Notes: a model not told the origin generated them from the sequence alone. A DNA stretch of 64,000 nt from an uncultured Colwellia sp. (GCA_913058395.1 CAJXQI010000006.1:153835-217834); one strand, 5' to 3'; shown: positions 48,472 to 59,097, numbered from the stretch's first letter. Made by a program: numbers and translations.

Positions 48472-49295
48472 TAATTTTTACCTGTAGGAAGTGATGAGTC
48501 GGTATTACTATTTGGATAAAAATGAACTCTAGGTACTTCAGCTAGTTTCGAATCAGGGAATTGCTGTACGTTGTCTCGAAAGCAAGGAAGGCCAAAAACT
48601 TTACTCAATGTTTCTGGATTAAGCGCTTTATCAACGGTATTGTCGCTCACTAACCTGCCTTTATTTAATAATACTAAGCGGGTGCAATATTGTGCGGCAA
48701 GATTTAGGTCATGAATCGTCATGATTACCGTAATATTTAGCGCTTTTACTAACTGTAAAATTTGGTGTTGATAGAAAATATCGAGATGATTTGTTGGTTC
48801 ATCTAAGACTAATATTTTAGCTTTTTGCACTAGTGCTTTGGCAATTAGTACCCGTTGTTGCTCACCACCAGATAAGGTATTAAAAAACTTGTTTTCACTC
48901 GTTGCTAAGCCTACTTTTTCTAGCGCTAGCATGATTTCTTTTTTATCAATGTCAGTGTCGCGGGCAAACAAGGCTTTATAAGGTAATAAGCCCATGCGCA
49001 CGACATCATAAACTTTAAGTTCGAATATTGGCGGAGATTTTTGCACTACCAGGGCAAAGGTTTGTGCAAGCTCGTGCGGCTTGTAATGGCTTATACTTTT
49101 GTTTTTTAGTTTGATACCACCTTGCCAATTTTTAGTTTGATTTAGCAAGCACTTTAACAGTGAGGTTTTACCTGCGCCATTAGGACCGATAATGCCAAGA
49201 ATATCGCCTTGGGCGACATTAAATGAAATATTACTCAGAATAGCTTGTTTTTCTACAGTCCAAGAAACAGCATCAAGCGTTAATAAATTACTCAT
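48471..49295 (-). CDS. btuD: Cobalamin ABC transporter ATP-binding protein
   Basis: The protein has 274 residues. Walker A GPNGAGKTSL near 37-46, signature LSGGEQQRV near 139-147 and Walker B ILVLDEPTNHLD near 160-171 are present. First gene of the operon; the riboswitch lies about 240 bases upstream. Confidence 0.93.
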   Translation of the reverse strand: MSNLLTLDAVSWTVEKQAILSNISFNVAQGDILGIIGPNGAGKTSLLKCLLNQTKNWQGGIKLKNKSISHYKPHELAQTFALVVQKSPPIFELKVYDVVRMGLLPYKALFARDTDIDKKEIMLALEKVGLATSENKFFNTLSGGEQQRVLIAKALVQKAKILVLDEPTNHLDIFYQHQILQLVKALNITVIMTIHDLNLAAQYCTRLVLLNKGRLVSDNTVDKALNPETLSKVFGLPCFRDNVQQFPDSKLAEVPRVHFYPNSNTDSSLPTGKN

Positions 49296-49530
49296 GATTA
49301 CTGGCTTATCCAGCTAAAAACTAACTTAGTATTAATTCGTTTTTGAACTTGGCTGTAAAGGTTGGCGAACAATATTTTCATGCTGTTTTTCTACTCCAAT
49401 TCAAATGATTATTTTGAATTTAGTATCAATTAAAGTGCTGAAAATAGGGTACAAGTGCCTGTAATTTTTGGCATCAGTAACTCTCGTGTATTCCCGCACG
49501 GTGTTAGTTTATTAAATGTTGTTAAGCATG
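49296..49530 (-). other. Leader of the btu operon (expression platform)
   Basis: These 235 bases separate the riboswitch core from btuD. A minus-strand TGCGGG (complement of 49493-49498) could pair with CCCGCA of the riboswitch core (complement of 49575-49580). A local CGTG/CACG hairpin and a TGCC/GGCA hairpin also form. No open frame is seen. Confidence 0.45.
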
Positions 49531-49640
49531 TTGATATTAGGTGTCCTGACTTATAGCTTTTTGCTATTTACAGTTGCGGGTACAGTCACGGACTTTAACC
49601 GTGTTCCCTATTTGATTAACCAAATGACTACTGCAGTAAT
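49531..49640 (-). promoter_or_regulatory. Cobalamin riboswitch
   Basis: On the minus strand the core reads GGGAACACGG, then AGTCCGTGACTG, CCCGCAACTG, and the B12 box AGTCAGGACACCT (49539-49551). A short P2 stem ATTTG/CAAAT precedes it. These are the invariant segments of the AdoCbl riboswitch. It should lower expression of btuDC-cobO-btuF when B12 is plentiful. Confidence 0.93.
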
Positions 49641-49750
49641 AACACTGAAATAATTAAGCTAGTTGGTTAAAAATATCATTTAATAAGCGGCTGATTTTAC
49701 TGTTATGTATTCACCTTTACAATGAAAACCGCATTGTTGTGTTTGATGTA

Positions 49751-49909
49751 ATACCAGTTTCATTAAGTTTGTGCTCTTGTTGTGCGTAGGAAAAATAAAT
49801 CAAGGTAAGGCGCTTGATTGACCAATAGCTGGCTATTGGGATTGAAAGCAACGAAACCTTGAATTATTTTAACCAGCACAAGTGGGCGATAACTTAACTA
49901 AATTGGTAT
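49751..49909. repeat. 159-bp imperfect palindromic repeat (MITE-like)
   Basis: The ends are inverted: ATACCAGTTT at the left and AAATTGGTAT at the right. The complementarity continues through the whole element (TTAAGTT, CAAGGT and others) to a central perfect CCAATAGC-TG-GCTATTGG (49822-49839). It has no coding capacity. I recall very similar copies between genes of Colwellia and other marine gammaproteobacteria, but cannot verify that here. It lies upstream of the btu operon. Confidence 0.6.
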
Positions 49910-49927
49910 ACAGTAAATTACAGCGAT

Positions 49928-49954
49928 AAAAAAAGGAGCTAATGCTCCTTTTTA
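49928..49954 (-). terminator. Terminator of the M13 peptidase gene
   Basis: AAAAAGGAGC (49930-49939) pairs with GCTCCTTTTT (49944-49953) around TAAT; on the minus strand a further run of T follows. Confidence 0.85.
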
Positions 49955-50026
49955 TAATTAACCACTATTTTCAATATTTATGATTCAGGCTTGTAGCCCG
50001 TAACCAAGCATATAAAAAAGTGAAGC

Positions 50027-52099
50027 TTACCAAATTTTAACGCGCTTTTCAGGAGCGATATACATAGCATCGCCTTCTTTCACGTCAAATGCAGTATAGA
50101 ACTCAGGCATATTTGATAACGAACCTAAAGCACGGAACTCACCTGGAGAATGTGGGTCAGTTGCTACGCGGTTACGCAATGATTTTTCAACCATTTTTCC
50201 ACGCCACACTTGTGCATAACCCATGAAGAAACGTTGATCGCCAGTTAAGCCGTCAATAACTTCTGCTTCTTTACCATCTAATGATGCTTTGTAAGCTTTA
50301 TAAGCGATAGTTACACCTGATAAGTCACCGATGTTTTCGCCTAATGTTAAAGAGCCATTAACGTTTAAATCATCAAATACTGCGTAGTTGTCGTATTGTG
50401 CCACTAAGTTGTCAGCACGTACTTTAAAGGCTGCTAAATCTTCTTCAGTCCACCAGTTACGCATGTTACCTTCAGCATCGTATTTGCTGCCTTGATCATC
50501 AAAACCGTGACCCATTTCATGGCCAATAACAGCGCCAATACCACCGTAGTTAACCGCGTCATCTGCGTCTAAGTTAAAGAATGGTGGTTGTAAAATTGCT
50601 GCTGGAAACACAATCTCATTTTTAGTTGGGTTGTAGTAAGCATTTACTGTTTGAGGTGTCATGCCCCATTCTTGTCTGTCGATTGGACCGCCAAGCTTAG
50701 CCACTTCTTTTTGATGAGAAACAGTGCCAGAGCGCATTTTGTTGCCAACTAAGTCATCACTTTTAATAGTTAAGGCAGAGTAATCTTCCCACTTGTTTGG
50801 ATAACCAATTTTAGGGTCGAAACTTGCTAACTTAACATGTGCTGCTTTTTTAGTTGCGTCAGACATCCACTCTAGTTCATCGATACTTACGCCGTATGCA
50901 CCACGTAGGTTTTCAACTAATTGTGTCATACGTGTTTTAGCTTCAGGCTTAAAGTGACGGCCAACATAAACTTTACCGATAACTTCGCCTAAGTTGCCAT
51001 TGACAACTGAAACACCGCGTTTCCACATTGGACGTTGTTCTTTACGACCACTTAACTGATTTGAATAAAAATCGAAGTTTTCATTATCTAATGCAGTCGT
51101 TAACGAGCCTGCAAAGTTACTAAGCGTGTGGAATGTTAAGTAAGTTTGCCAATCAGCTAACGATGTTGCTGCGAATGTTTCACCAAAACCTTTAACAAAT
51201 GACGGTTGGTTAACAATCAAATCTTTCTGCTTAGCTACGCCTTGAGCTTCAAGGTAAGCATTCCAGTTAAAGGCATCAGTTACTGTGCTTAAATCTGCAA
51301 CATTAAATTTGTTGTAACGTTTAGTGCTGTCGCGAGACTCAACTTTTGTCCAGTGGAAGCCAGCTAGTTTCGTTTCAAGTGCCATGATAGTTTGCGCGGC
51401 AGCTTTACCGTCTTTCAAGCCCGCTAGGTTAAACATGTTTTCAATGTGAGCGACATAACCTTCACGTAACTTTGCAAAACGATCAGCTTCGTTGAAGTAG
51501 TAATCTCTATCTGGTAAACCTAAACCACTTTGCCAAACATGAGTTGCGTAACGAGTAGAATCTTTAGCATCAACACTGATGTAAAAAGCTAATGGGCTAC
51601 CAACACCAATTTTTTGATTTTCACCAAAAAATGCCGCTAATTCGTTTTTGTCTTTCAAGTTATTAATGTTATCAAAGATAGCTTGAATAGGCTTGATACC
51701 CGCAGCATCACGTGCATCGGTATTCATGTATGAACGGAATAAGTCAGCAACTTTTTGCTCATCACTACCCATTTTAAGATTTTCAGTTGCTGCGAGTTCT
51801 TCAATGATGGCTTTAACGCTATCATCAGCTTCATCACGTAAGTCGTAAAATGAACCGATAGTGGTTTTATCACCTGGAATTTCATTAGCGTTCAACCATG
51901 CACCGTTAACGTAACGGTAGAAATTGTCTTGCGGGCGAACGTTTAAGTCCATGTTAGCTTTATCAATACCTGAAGCTAATGCTGTTTTTTGCATTACTGG
52001 CGCAGCAACAACTGTTTCAGTTGTTGTACTGGTGTCGTTATTACACCCAGCAATGAATAGTAAAGATGTGCAAACTGCACTTGTTATTATAGTTTTCAT
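50027..52099 (-). CDS. M13 family zinc metallopeptidase, lipoprotein
   Basis: The protein has 690 residues. A lipoprotein signal ends in the lipobox FIAGC, so it is probably anchored to a membrane facing the periplasm. The neprilysin-type active site is IGHEMGHGFDDQG (HExxH) with the downstream Glu in NGSLTLGENIGDLSG, and the NAYYNP substrate motif. It cuts oligopeptides; members are often called PepO or neprilysin-like. It is monocistronic. Confidence 0.95.
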   Translation of the reverse strand: MKTIITSAVCTSLLFIAGCNNDTSTTTETVVAAPVMQKTALASGIDKANMDLNVRPQDNFYRYVNGAWLNANEIPGDKTTIGSFYDLRDEADDSVKAIIEELAATENLKMGSDEQKVADLFRSYMNTDARDAAGIKPIQAIFDNINNLKDKNELAAFFGENQKIGVGSPLAFYISVDAKDSTRYATHVWQSGLGLPDRDYYFNEADRFAKLREGYVAHIENMFNLAGLKDGKAAAQTIMALETKLAGFHWTKVESRDSTKRYNKFNVADLSTVTDAFNWNAYLEAQGVAKQKDLIVNQPSFVKGFGETFAATSLADWQTYLTFHTLSNFAGSLTTALDNENFDFYSNQLSGRKEQRPMWKRGVSVVNGNLGEVIGKVYVGRHFKPEAKTRMTQLVENLRGAYGVSIDELEWMSDATKKAAHVKLASFDPKIGYPNKWEDYSALTIKSDDLVGNKMRSGTVSHQKEVAKLGGPIDRQEWGMTPQTVNAYYNPTKNEIVFPAAILQPPFFNLDADDAVNYGGIGAVIGHEMGHGFDDQGSKYDAEGNMRNWWTEEDLAAFKVRADNLVAQYDNYAVFDDLNVNGSLTLGENIGDLSGVTIAYKAYKASLDGKEAEVIDGLTGDQRFFMGYAQVWRGKMVEKSLRNRVATDPHSPGEFRALGSLSNMPEFYTAFDVKEGDAMYIAPEKRVKIW

Positions 52100-52504
52100 T
52101 TTAGACTCACAATTTAGTAATTTTTGTAGTTATCCCTCCGATGTTAAAGGCTATCAGTAATATTTACTAGTGTAATGAAACCTTTGTTTACATAATCTTA
52201 ATGGATAGGCGTATTTTAAAATTTACATTGAAGTAAGAAAATCTCTAATTACTATGTAGTTAGTTGTAATTTATCACTTTTGTTTTTCTTGCCTGACTTG
52301 TATATTTGTACTGAATTAGAGCTGTTTAAGTAATATTTACAATTAAATAGCTAGTTACTGTTATTAATTTCGTCATTTCGATGAGTTTTTTTATTCAAAT
52401 GGGGAAAAGTTAATTAACAGGCTGAAAATAGTTTGTTGAGCTGTGGTATGCTCTTAGGCAAATTAGGTTCGGCGACTCGCCATTTTAAATAGAAGAAAGG
52501 ATTA
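52100..52504. other. Intergenic region between the M13 peptidase gene and lolC
   Basis: 405 bp with the two divergent promoters. AT-rich, with a ribosome site GAAAGGA before lolC. No convincing regulatory motif or RNA gene is seen. Confidence 0.4.
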
Positions 52505-53725
52505 ATGTTTCAACCTGTTAGTGTTTACATCGGCTTAAGATACAGCCGCAGCAATCATGGTAAAGGGTTCGTCTCCTTTATTACCTTTTTCTCTATTATT
52601 GGTATTGTACTTGGCGTTGCTTCTTTAATTACCGTAGTGTCGGTAATGGACGGTTTAGAACGAGAGCAAAAACGTCGTGTACTAGGACTGGTGCCACATA
52701 TTTTAATATCTCCACAAGATGCCAAATTAAATAATTGGCAAGCCTTGCAGGCTGAACTTGTCGCTTTACCTGAGGTTAAGCATGTAACGCCATTTCAAGA
52801 AAGTGAAGCGCTGATCCAATCAAAGTCTGCATTACAAGGGGTATTAGTCCATGGGATTATGCCAGAATACGAGCAGCATAATATTATTTCGACTGCTATG
52901 GAAAATGGCCAATTATCACAATTGTTAGATATACCTTTTGGTATTGTTTTAGGGCAAGCACTTGCGCGCAATTTGAGTGTTGGTTTTGGCGATGTTGTGC
53001 GTTTAACACTGCCGAATAAAACTCTCTTTACGCCGATGGGACGTGTACCCGTTCATCGAACTTTTACCATTGTTGGTATTTTCAATGTTGGTTCGCAAGT
53101 CGATGAGTCTATGGTTTATATACATATAAGAGATGGCGCCAAATTACACCGTAAAAAAGGTGATGGTGTTGAGCAGCTTAGACTGTATTTAAATGATGCC
53201 TTTAATGCAAAAGCGGTTATTACGAAATTAGCGTTAAAATATCCTGAATTTAATTATGTTAGTTGGCAAGAAAGCCAAGGGGCATTATTTGCTGCAGTAA
53301 GTATGGAAAAAAATATGATGTGGCTGATGTTAAGCCTAATTGTCGCGGTTGCTGCATTTAATATTGTTTCTGCACTGGTTATGGTGGTTATTGATAAGCA
53401 AGGCGAGATTAGTATCTTACAAACACTGGGTTTAGATCGCAGTAGTATTGTGAAAATATTCATCACTCAAGGCCTAACTAATGGTATTTGGGGCGTAATA
53501 TTAGGAGTTACGCTGGGCATTATTCTTACCCTTAACTTGAATAGTTTGTTTGAACTACTTGGCGTTAACTTATTAGGCGGTGGTCAAGAGTTACCCATTG
53601 CACTTGATGCCATGAATATTTCAATGATTGTTGGCTCAGCCTTATTAATGAGTTTTGTTGCAACACTTTACCCAGCTTATCGCGCAGCACAAACTCAGCC
53701 TGCTGAGGTACTTCGAAATGAATAA
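52505..53725 (+). CDS. lolC: Lipoprotein-releasing ABC transporter permease LolC
   Basis: The protein has 406 residues. An N-terminal membrane helix (about 23-46), a large periplasmic domain and three C-terminal helices match LolC/LolE. LolCDE extracts outer-membrane lipoproteins from the inner membrane and gives them to LolA. It overlaps lolD by 8 bases. LolC rather than LolE is inferred from its position as first gene. Confidence 0.93.
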   Translation: MFQPVSVYIGLRYSRSNHGKGFVSFITFFSIIGIVLGVASLITVVSVMDGLEREQKRRVLGLVPHILISPQDAKLNNWQALQAELVALPEVKHVTPFQESEALIQSKSALQGVLVHGIMPEYEQHNIISTAMENGQLSQLLDIPFGIVLGQALARNLSVGFGDVVRLTLPNKTLFTPMGRVPVHRTFTIVGIFNVGSQVDESMVYIHIRDGAKLHRKKGDGVEQLRLYLNDAFNAKAVITKLALKYPEFNYVSWQESQGALFAAVSMEKNMMWLMLSLIVAVAAFNIVSALVMVVIDKQGEISILQTLGLDRSSIVKIFITQGLTNGIWGVILGVTLGIILTLNLNSLFELLGVNLLGGGQELPIALDAMNISMIVGSALLMSFVATLYPAYRAAQTQPAEVLRNE

Positions 53726-54521
53726 TAAATTAGCTAATGTGAACGTTAATGAAAGTGAAATGAATAACATGACAGAAAAAAATGATTTAGCCTTAGGTTT
53801 AGAGTGTCGAAAACTCAGTAAGGTGTATCAACAAGAGACTATTGAAACTCATGTGTTGACGGAATTGGATTTAGCCGTTAAAGCAGGCGAACTTGTCGCT
53901 ATTGTCGGTAGTTCAGGCTGCGGGAAAAGTACATTTTTGCATTTGGCAGGGGCGTTAGATACACCCAGCTCAGGTGAAGTATTTATCAATGGTGTTGATA
54001 TTCATCAATTATCTGAAAAGCAACGCGCAAGCTTTCGTAATCAACATATTGGTTTTATTTATCAGTTTCATCATTTAATGATGGAGTTCACCGCTGAAGA
54101 AAATGTAGCCATGCCGTTATTAATACGTGGTGACAAACCTAAAGTGGCTTTATCGCAAGCTAAAGCTATGTTGGAACAAGTTGGCTTGGCGCATCGTGGT
54201 CATCATCGTCCTTCGGAGTTATCTGGCGGTGAGCGTCAGCGTGTTGCTATCGCTAGGGCATTAGTAACTAAACCTTCACTGGTATTGGCTGATGAGCCGA
54301 CAGGCAATTTAGATTTTGATACAGCTGAACAAATCTATCAATTACTAAAAGAGCTAAACCGAACGGTGAATACTAGTTTTGTTATTGTTACCCATGATTT
54401 AACCCTTGCGGCAAAAATGGATCGTCAATTACGTTTGAATCATGGCCACTTAACACCGCTTGAAGAGACTACGCAAAACCAAGCGGTTAAAAGTGAAACG
54501 GTGAAGAGTGAGGAAGACTAA
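53718..54521 (+). CDS. lolD: Lipoprotein-releasing ABC transporter ATPase LolD
   Basis: The protein has 267 residues from the ATG at 53718 (GAGG 10 bases upstream). Walker [10 protein letters not shown], signature LSGGERQRV and Walker [13 protein letters not shown] are present. The N-terminus is about 35 residues longer than E. coli LolD (233); the ATGs at 53761 and 53770 are alternative starts that would give a normal length. The stop touches the GTG of lolE. Confidence 0.93.
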   Translation: MNNKLANVNVNESEMNNMTEKNDLALGLECRKLSKVYQQETIETHVLTELDLAVKAGELVAIVGSSGCGKSTFLHLAGALDTPSSGEVFINGVDIHQLSEKQRASFRNQHIGFIYQFHHLMMEFTAEENVAMPLLIRGDKPKVALSQAKAMLEQVGLAHRGHHRPSELSGGERQRVAIARALVTKPSLVLADEPTGNLDFDTAEQIYQLLKELNRTVNTSFVIVTHDLTLAAKMDRQLRLNHGHLTPLEETTQNQAVKSETVKSEED

Positions 54522-55790
54522 GTGTTAAAACCGTTAAGTGTGTTTATTGGTTTACGTTATGTACGAAGTCGTCAAAGTAAGGGCTTTTCGTCCTTTATTT
54601 CTGCTTCTTCTACCATTGGCATCGCAATTGGCGTAATGGTACTGATTGTTGTGCTTTCAGCGATGAATGGCTTTGAAAAAGCCCTAGCACAGCATCTATT
54701 ATCTATTGTGCCACATGGTGAAGTGGTAGGGGTCAATGATCCTATTGATAACTGGCCTGAAAATGTTGCCCATGTGCAACAGCAGCCAAATGTTATTGCA
54801 GCTGCACCGTTTATAAAAACGCAAGCTATGATGCAAAGTAGTGGTCAATTAAAAGGTGTAGAAATTCGCGGCGTTGATGTTGCACTTGAACAACAAGTAT
54901 CAGCAATAGCAAATTATATGACGGCCGGGAAATGGCAAGATTTAAGCAAAGAAAATAGCGTTATTATCGGTGCTGGTATTGCGCGCAAGTTGTCTTTGAG
55001 TATTGGTGACAACGTGCAATTGCTCTTACCGCCACCTAGTCGTGGTAAAGCAGAACTTAGTGCAGCGAAACAACAATTCCCTGTTCCTATGAAGCAACAA
55101 GCGAAAGTTGTCGGAATATTTAAGTTTGGCGGCACAGTAGACGATACCCAGAGTTTTATTAATCTAGCCATGGCAAGCAGGTTATTAGGCTATCAACAAG
55201 GTGAAGTGCAAGGTATACGTTTATTGGTAAGTGATGTTTTTTCAGCGCCAAAAATTGTTCGAGATGTTATGTTCAGCTTAGACTCTTATGTTTATATGGT
55301 AGATTGGACGCGCAGTCATGGGCATTTGTTTAATGATATACAGCTCGTACGTATGGTGATGTTTATAGTTTTGGTATTAGTGATAGCGGTGGCGAGTTTT
55401 AATATTGTATCGACGCTAATCATGGCGGTAAATGAAAAGAAATCTGATATTGCTATTTTAAAAACGATGGGCGCTAAACCAAGTACTATTATGACTAGCT
55501 TTATGTTTCAAGGGCTGATGAATGGTATTTTAGGCTGTTTTCTTGGCGCTTGCTTAGGCATATTGATTTCGTTAAACTTAACTGAAATCATTCGAACTAT
55601 CGAGAGTATATTATCAGTTGAATTTTTATCTGCAGATGTTTATTTTATTGATTATTTACCCACGGTATTACGTGAAGATGATGTTATTACTACAGTCATT
55701 ACTGCCTTGATAATGAGTCTAATCGCAACCATTTACCCTGCATGGCGAGCAACTAAAGTAGAGCCTGCGCAAGTGTTGGGGCAAGCATAA
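54522..55790 (+). CDS. lolE: Lipoprotein-releasing ABC transporter permease LolE
   Basis: The protein has 422 residues. GTG start directly after the lolD stop. Same topology as LolC: helix at about 23-48, periplasmic domain, three helices from about 275. Forms the heterodimeric LolCE channel. Confidence 0.93.
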   Translation: MLKPLSVFIGLRYVRSRQSKGFSSFISASSTIGIAIGVMVLIVVLSAMNGFEKALAQHLLSIVPHGEVVGVNDPIDNWPENVAHVQQQPNVIAAAPFIKTQAMMQSSGQLKGVEIRGVDVALEQQVSAIANYMTAGKWQDLSKENSVIIGAGIARKLSLSIGDNVQLLLPPPSRGKAELSAAKQQFPVPMKQQAKVVGIFKFGGTVDDTQSFINLAMASRLLGYQQGEVQGIRLLVSDVFSAPKIVRDVMFSLDSYVYMVDWTRSHGHLFNDIQLVRMVMFIVLVLVIAVASFNIVSTLIMAVNEKKSDIAILKTMGAKPSTIMTSFMFQGLMNGILGCFLGACLGILISLNLTEIIRTIESILSVEFLSADVYFIDYLPTVLREDDVITTVITALIMSLIATIYPAWRATKVEPAQVLGQA

Positions 55791-55866
55791 TAGGCCAGAC
55801 TTTTAGGAAGCTAAGATGTATTTATTTTCGAAGGTAAACTGCATTGAATGCTAAAATAATTAGCAC

Positions 55867-55897
55867 AAAAAAATCAGACCTAGTGCCTGATTTTTTT
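55867..55897. terminator. Terminator between lolE and the DUF2062 gene
   Basis: AAATCAG (55871-55877) pairs with CTGATTT (55887-55893); A run on the left and T run on the right make it work both ways for these convergent genes. Confidence 0.8.
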
Positions 55898-55921
55898 GTT
55901 TTTAATGCGCTGATTAAGTAT

Positions 55922-56443
55922 TTATGATTTTTTTCTGCTCGCTTGTCGTTTCCGCCACTCTTTCGCGACCGAAAAACGCCAGATACTGTTTATAGTGAAG
56001 TAACCTAAAATAGAGAAAATAGTCGCTAATACACCACAACCAAGAATAAATGCCGGGCCAATGGTGGAAACGCTATCAACTAACCACTGCCAACTTGCTT
56101 CAAACATAAACTCACCCGCTGGCGCTCCAATAACCCATGTGCCAACTAAGTAACAAAAGTAGAAAATTGCCGGCATAGTCAATGGGTTAGTTATCCAAAC
56201 AAGGGCAATAGCCAAAGGAAGATTTGCATGTACTATAATTGCAAAGCCTGCCGCTAAAACCATTTGAAATGGTACAGGGATAAACGCAAAAAATAATCCA
56301 ACTGCAAAGGCTTTACTTACTGAACGACGATTTAAATGCCACAGGTTTGCGTTATGCAGCAAGTCACCAAAAATCTGCAAATGTTTATTGTTTTTAATCG
56401 TTTGATGATCTGGCATCAGGCGTTTAATCATTTTTTTAGGCAT
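55922..56443 (-). CDS. DUF2062 membrane protein
   Basis: The protein has 173 residues. About three hydrophobic segments (about 45-70, 75-105 and 130-155) follow a basic start. The motif AFAVGLFFAFIPVPFQMVLA and NPLTMPAIFYFCY is the DUF2062 hallmark. Function is unknown. It is often found near comEC, lpxK or msbA in gammaproteobacteria, as here. Confidence 0.9.
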   Translation of the reverse strand: MPKKMIKRLMPDHQTIKNNKHLQIFGDLLHNANLWHLNRRSVSKAFAVGLFFAFIPVPFQMVLAAGFAIIVHANLPLAIALVWITNPLTMPAIFYFCYLVGTWVIGAPAGEFMFEASWQWLVDSVSTIGPAFILGCGVLATIFSILGYFTINSIWRFSVAKEWRKRQASRKKS

Positions 56444-56485
56444 AAATTTACTTAACTTTAAATTGCTAAATGGAAATTGATCACT

Positions 56486-58948
56486 ATGGAATGGTGGCTA
56501 CTAACCTTTTTTCTCGGTGCTATTTTGTCACTATTCATACCGATAGTGCCAGAGTTTTCTTTACTGTTCTTGATCTTAGCATTTTGTATATTGTTATTTT
56601 TGATAGGGAGGTTTCGACCCATTGCATTAATGCTTTTGGGAGGCTGTTGGATTTTGATTGCCGCAAACCAATATCAAAGTAAACTAACTGAAAATAATAT
56701 TGCATCAGAGACCCTTCACAAAGAAACCGTTGTTTTGCGTGGTACAGTCGCAAACATCGTGCATGAAAAGCCAAATAGCAATCGTTTTAACTTTATGGTC
56801 AGTCACTGGCAAGGAATTAAACTTAAGGCTCCTTTTCTCGTTAGATTGAACTGGAAAGTGCCGATAAAAAAGTTGCTACAAGGACAGCAATGGCAGTTGG
56901 CGGTAAAACTTAAACCAGCACATGGCTTGGCAAATATTGGCGGTTTTAATTACCAAGTTTGGTTGCGACATAAGGGGATCGTTGCGACAGGTTATGTTAA
57001 AGTTGATACCCAGAAAACGCTTAAAAAGCATGGTGTCTTCAATAATATCCTTATTGCTGAAGACGTTTCTTGGCGGCAGTTGTTATATCAAAAGTTTGCG
57101 CTGTTTGTGGCTGAAAAGCCGTTAGGGGCTTTGCTACTGGCTTTAGGGTTTGGCGAACGCAGTGAGTTGACTAAAAAGCAATGGCAAGTTTTATCGGCAA
57201 CAGCAACGATACATTTAATTGCTATTTCAGGTTTACATATTGGTATCATTGCACTTTTTAGTCTGCTCGTTACTCGAGCTATTTTTAAAGTACTACCTTT
57301 AGGTACTCTTTTATCTAATAAGAAAAGCATCAGTTTGATGCGGACTAATGTTAAATATTTACCGATTATCATCAGTTGTTTTATGGCGTGGTATTACGCC
57401 TATTTAGCGGGTTATTCTATTCCGACGTTACGAGCATTAGTGATGCTTTTTATGTTTTGGCTATTGAAAGTAAGTGCAAGCAACGTCTCGCTAATACGCT
57501 GGTTATTTCTGACTATTCTAGTGATTTTGCTACTGTGGCCGTTAAGTTTGTTAAGTGCTAGTTTCTGGCTTTCAATCAGTGCGTTAAGTATTATTTTTGC
57601 CACGTCTTCGAGGCTCTTGAATAAAGTTAATTTACCGGATGAACAGCGCATCGAAAACAAATCGCCTGATGCTGCTACCGCAATGCTCCAACAATCTTTG
57701 TCTCAAAAACCAAGCAATTCACCTTGGGGGAAATACAAATTAAAACTTTATAACTGGTGTAAAGCGCTTATTGTCATTCAGCTAGCGCTAACGGTTTGTA
57801 TGTTGCCTATTGCTGCATCATTAAATTATCAGTTACCAATACTGGCATTTTTCGCCAATATTATCGCCGTACCTTTAATGAGTATGACAACAATCCCACT
57901 TACGCTCTTAGCCGTTGTCACTTTGCCAATAAGTGAGGTATTAAGTCAGTTTATTTTAGAGTTAGCACATTTGAGTTTAGTGCTTATCTGGCAATGGCTA
58001 AACTATATCGCCGAAGTTGACTGGGCACAGGTAAGTATTTCAAATATGTTCCTTGAATTTCTAGCTTTAGTGGTTATTGGTGTTTTTTTAATACTATATT
58101 TTCGTTTGAATAAAGGGTATTTCATACTGGTAACTGGCTTTATTGCTTCCATATTCTCCATAGTATTTATGAGCAACAAAAATACTCAGCAATGGCAACT
58201 TTCAATACTTGATGTTGGGCATGGCTTGGCTGTTGTAATTGAAAAGAACCGTCGAGTTTTTATTTATGACACGGGTGCACGCTATCCTAGCGGTTTTAAT
58301 ATGGCAGAAGCTGCAATATTGCCGTATTTAAAATATCAGGGTTATCAAACTATTGATGGCGTTATTATTAGTCATAATGATAACGACCATGCGGGCGGCT
58401 TACATTTTCTACGAGAGAAAATGCCAATTGATAACATTATTGCTAACGAAATTGCATTAACACCTAATAGTCATTGTTTATTAGGAGAAAGTTTTACGTG
58501 GCAAGGTTTGCGTTTTGATATGTTATCGCCAAGTCAGTTTAAGGGGGATAAAAACGATGACTCTTGTGTTGTGGTTATTAGTGATGGTTTTCATCGGGTT
58601 TTGTTACCTGGTGATATATCGTCAAAACAAGAGAGTCGGCTATTGAGCAATGCTGATGTGAGATCAAAACTCGCGAGTGATATTTTAGTCGCACCGCATC
58701 ATGGTTCTAAATCATCATCAAGTACTCTTTTTCTATCAACTGTTGCACCAAAGTATGCGGTATTTAGTGCTGGTTATTTGAATCGCTGGAAAATGCCATC
58801 AGAGCCAATATTAAAACGTTATCAAGATCATGATATAACAACGTTTAATACCGCTGAACTTGGTATGGTGACATTTTTACTTAGCGCTGATGAGATTGAA
58901 GTATCAAATTACCGACAGGATATTAAACCTTATTGGTTTGCAAATTGA
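56486..58948 (+). CDS. comEC: ComEC/Rec2 DNA-uptake channel protein
   Basis: The protein has 820 residues. N-terminal helices and the DUF4131 domain are followed by the competence domain (ATATIHLIAISGLHIGIIALF near 232-252) with many helices and a C-terminal metallo-beta-lactamase-like domain (DVGHGLAVVIEK, then SHNDNDHAGG near 633-642). ComEC forms the channel that moves single-stranded DNA into the cell in natural competence. The ATG at 56486 is used; an in-frame TTG lies 9 bases before. It is divergent from the DUF2062 gene. Confidence 0.95.
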   Translation: MEWWLLTFFLGAILSLFIPIVPEFSLLFLILAFCILLFLIGRFRPIALMLLGGCWILIAANQYQSKLTENNIASETLHKETVVLRGTVANIVHEKPNSNRFNFMVSHWQGIKLKAPFLVRLNWKVPIKKLLQGQQWQLAVKLKPAHGLANIGGFNYQVWLRHKGIVATGYVKVDTQKTLKKHGVFNNILIAEDVSWRQLLYQKFALFVAEKPLGALLLALGFGERSELTKKQWQVLSATATIHLIAISGLHIGIIALFSLLVTRAIFKVLPLGTLLSNKKSISLMRTNVKYLPIIISCFMAWYYAYLAGYSIPTLRALVMLFMFWLLKVSASNVSLIRWLFLTILVILLLWPLSLLSASFWLSISALSIIFATSSRLLNKVNLPDEQRIENKSPDAATAMLQQSLSQKPSNSPWGKYKLKLYNWCKALIVIQLALTVCMLPIAASLNYQLPILAFFANIIAVPLMSMTTIPLTLLAVVTLPISEVLSQFILELAHLSLVLIWQWLNYIAEVDWAQVSISNMFLEFLALVVIGVFLILYFRLNKGYFILVTGFIASIFSIVFMSNKNTQQWQLSILDVGHGLAVVIEKNRRVFIYDTGARYPSGFNMAEAAILPYLKYQGYQTIDGVIISHNDNDHAGGLHFLREKMPIDNIIANEIALTPNSHCLLGESFTWQGLRFDMLSPSQFKGDKNDDSCVVVISDGFHRVLLPGDISSKQESRLLSNADVRSKLASDILVAPHHGSKSSSSTLFLSTVAPKYAVFSAGYLNRWKMPSEPILKRYQDHDITTFNTAELGMVTFLLSADEIEVSNYRQDIKPYWFAN

Positions 58949-59097
58949 GTACATAACATTGAATTACTCAATAGTGACGCCACATAAATAGTCTATAAGT
59001 ACTTATAAGCGTTTATAAGTTGGTTGATTGGCAAAATAACGCTAAAATACTTTCGCAATTCATCACAAGATTTTTTGACTACGCATTGAGAGCATAA

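Noticed and set aside
49751..49909. Palindrome as part of the btu riboswitch
   Set aside because: It lies upstream of the recognisable riboswitch core by more than 100 bases and resembles a dispersed repeat more than an aptamer.
53655..53717. Earlier start for lolD inside lolC
   Set aside because: No ribosome site, and the added residues are not part of the ABC fold; the ATG at 53718 or later is better.
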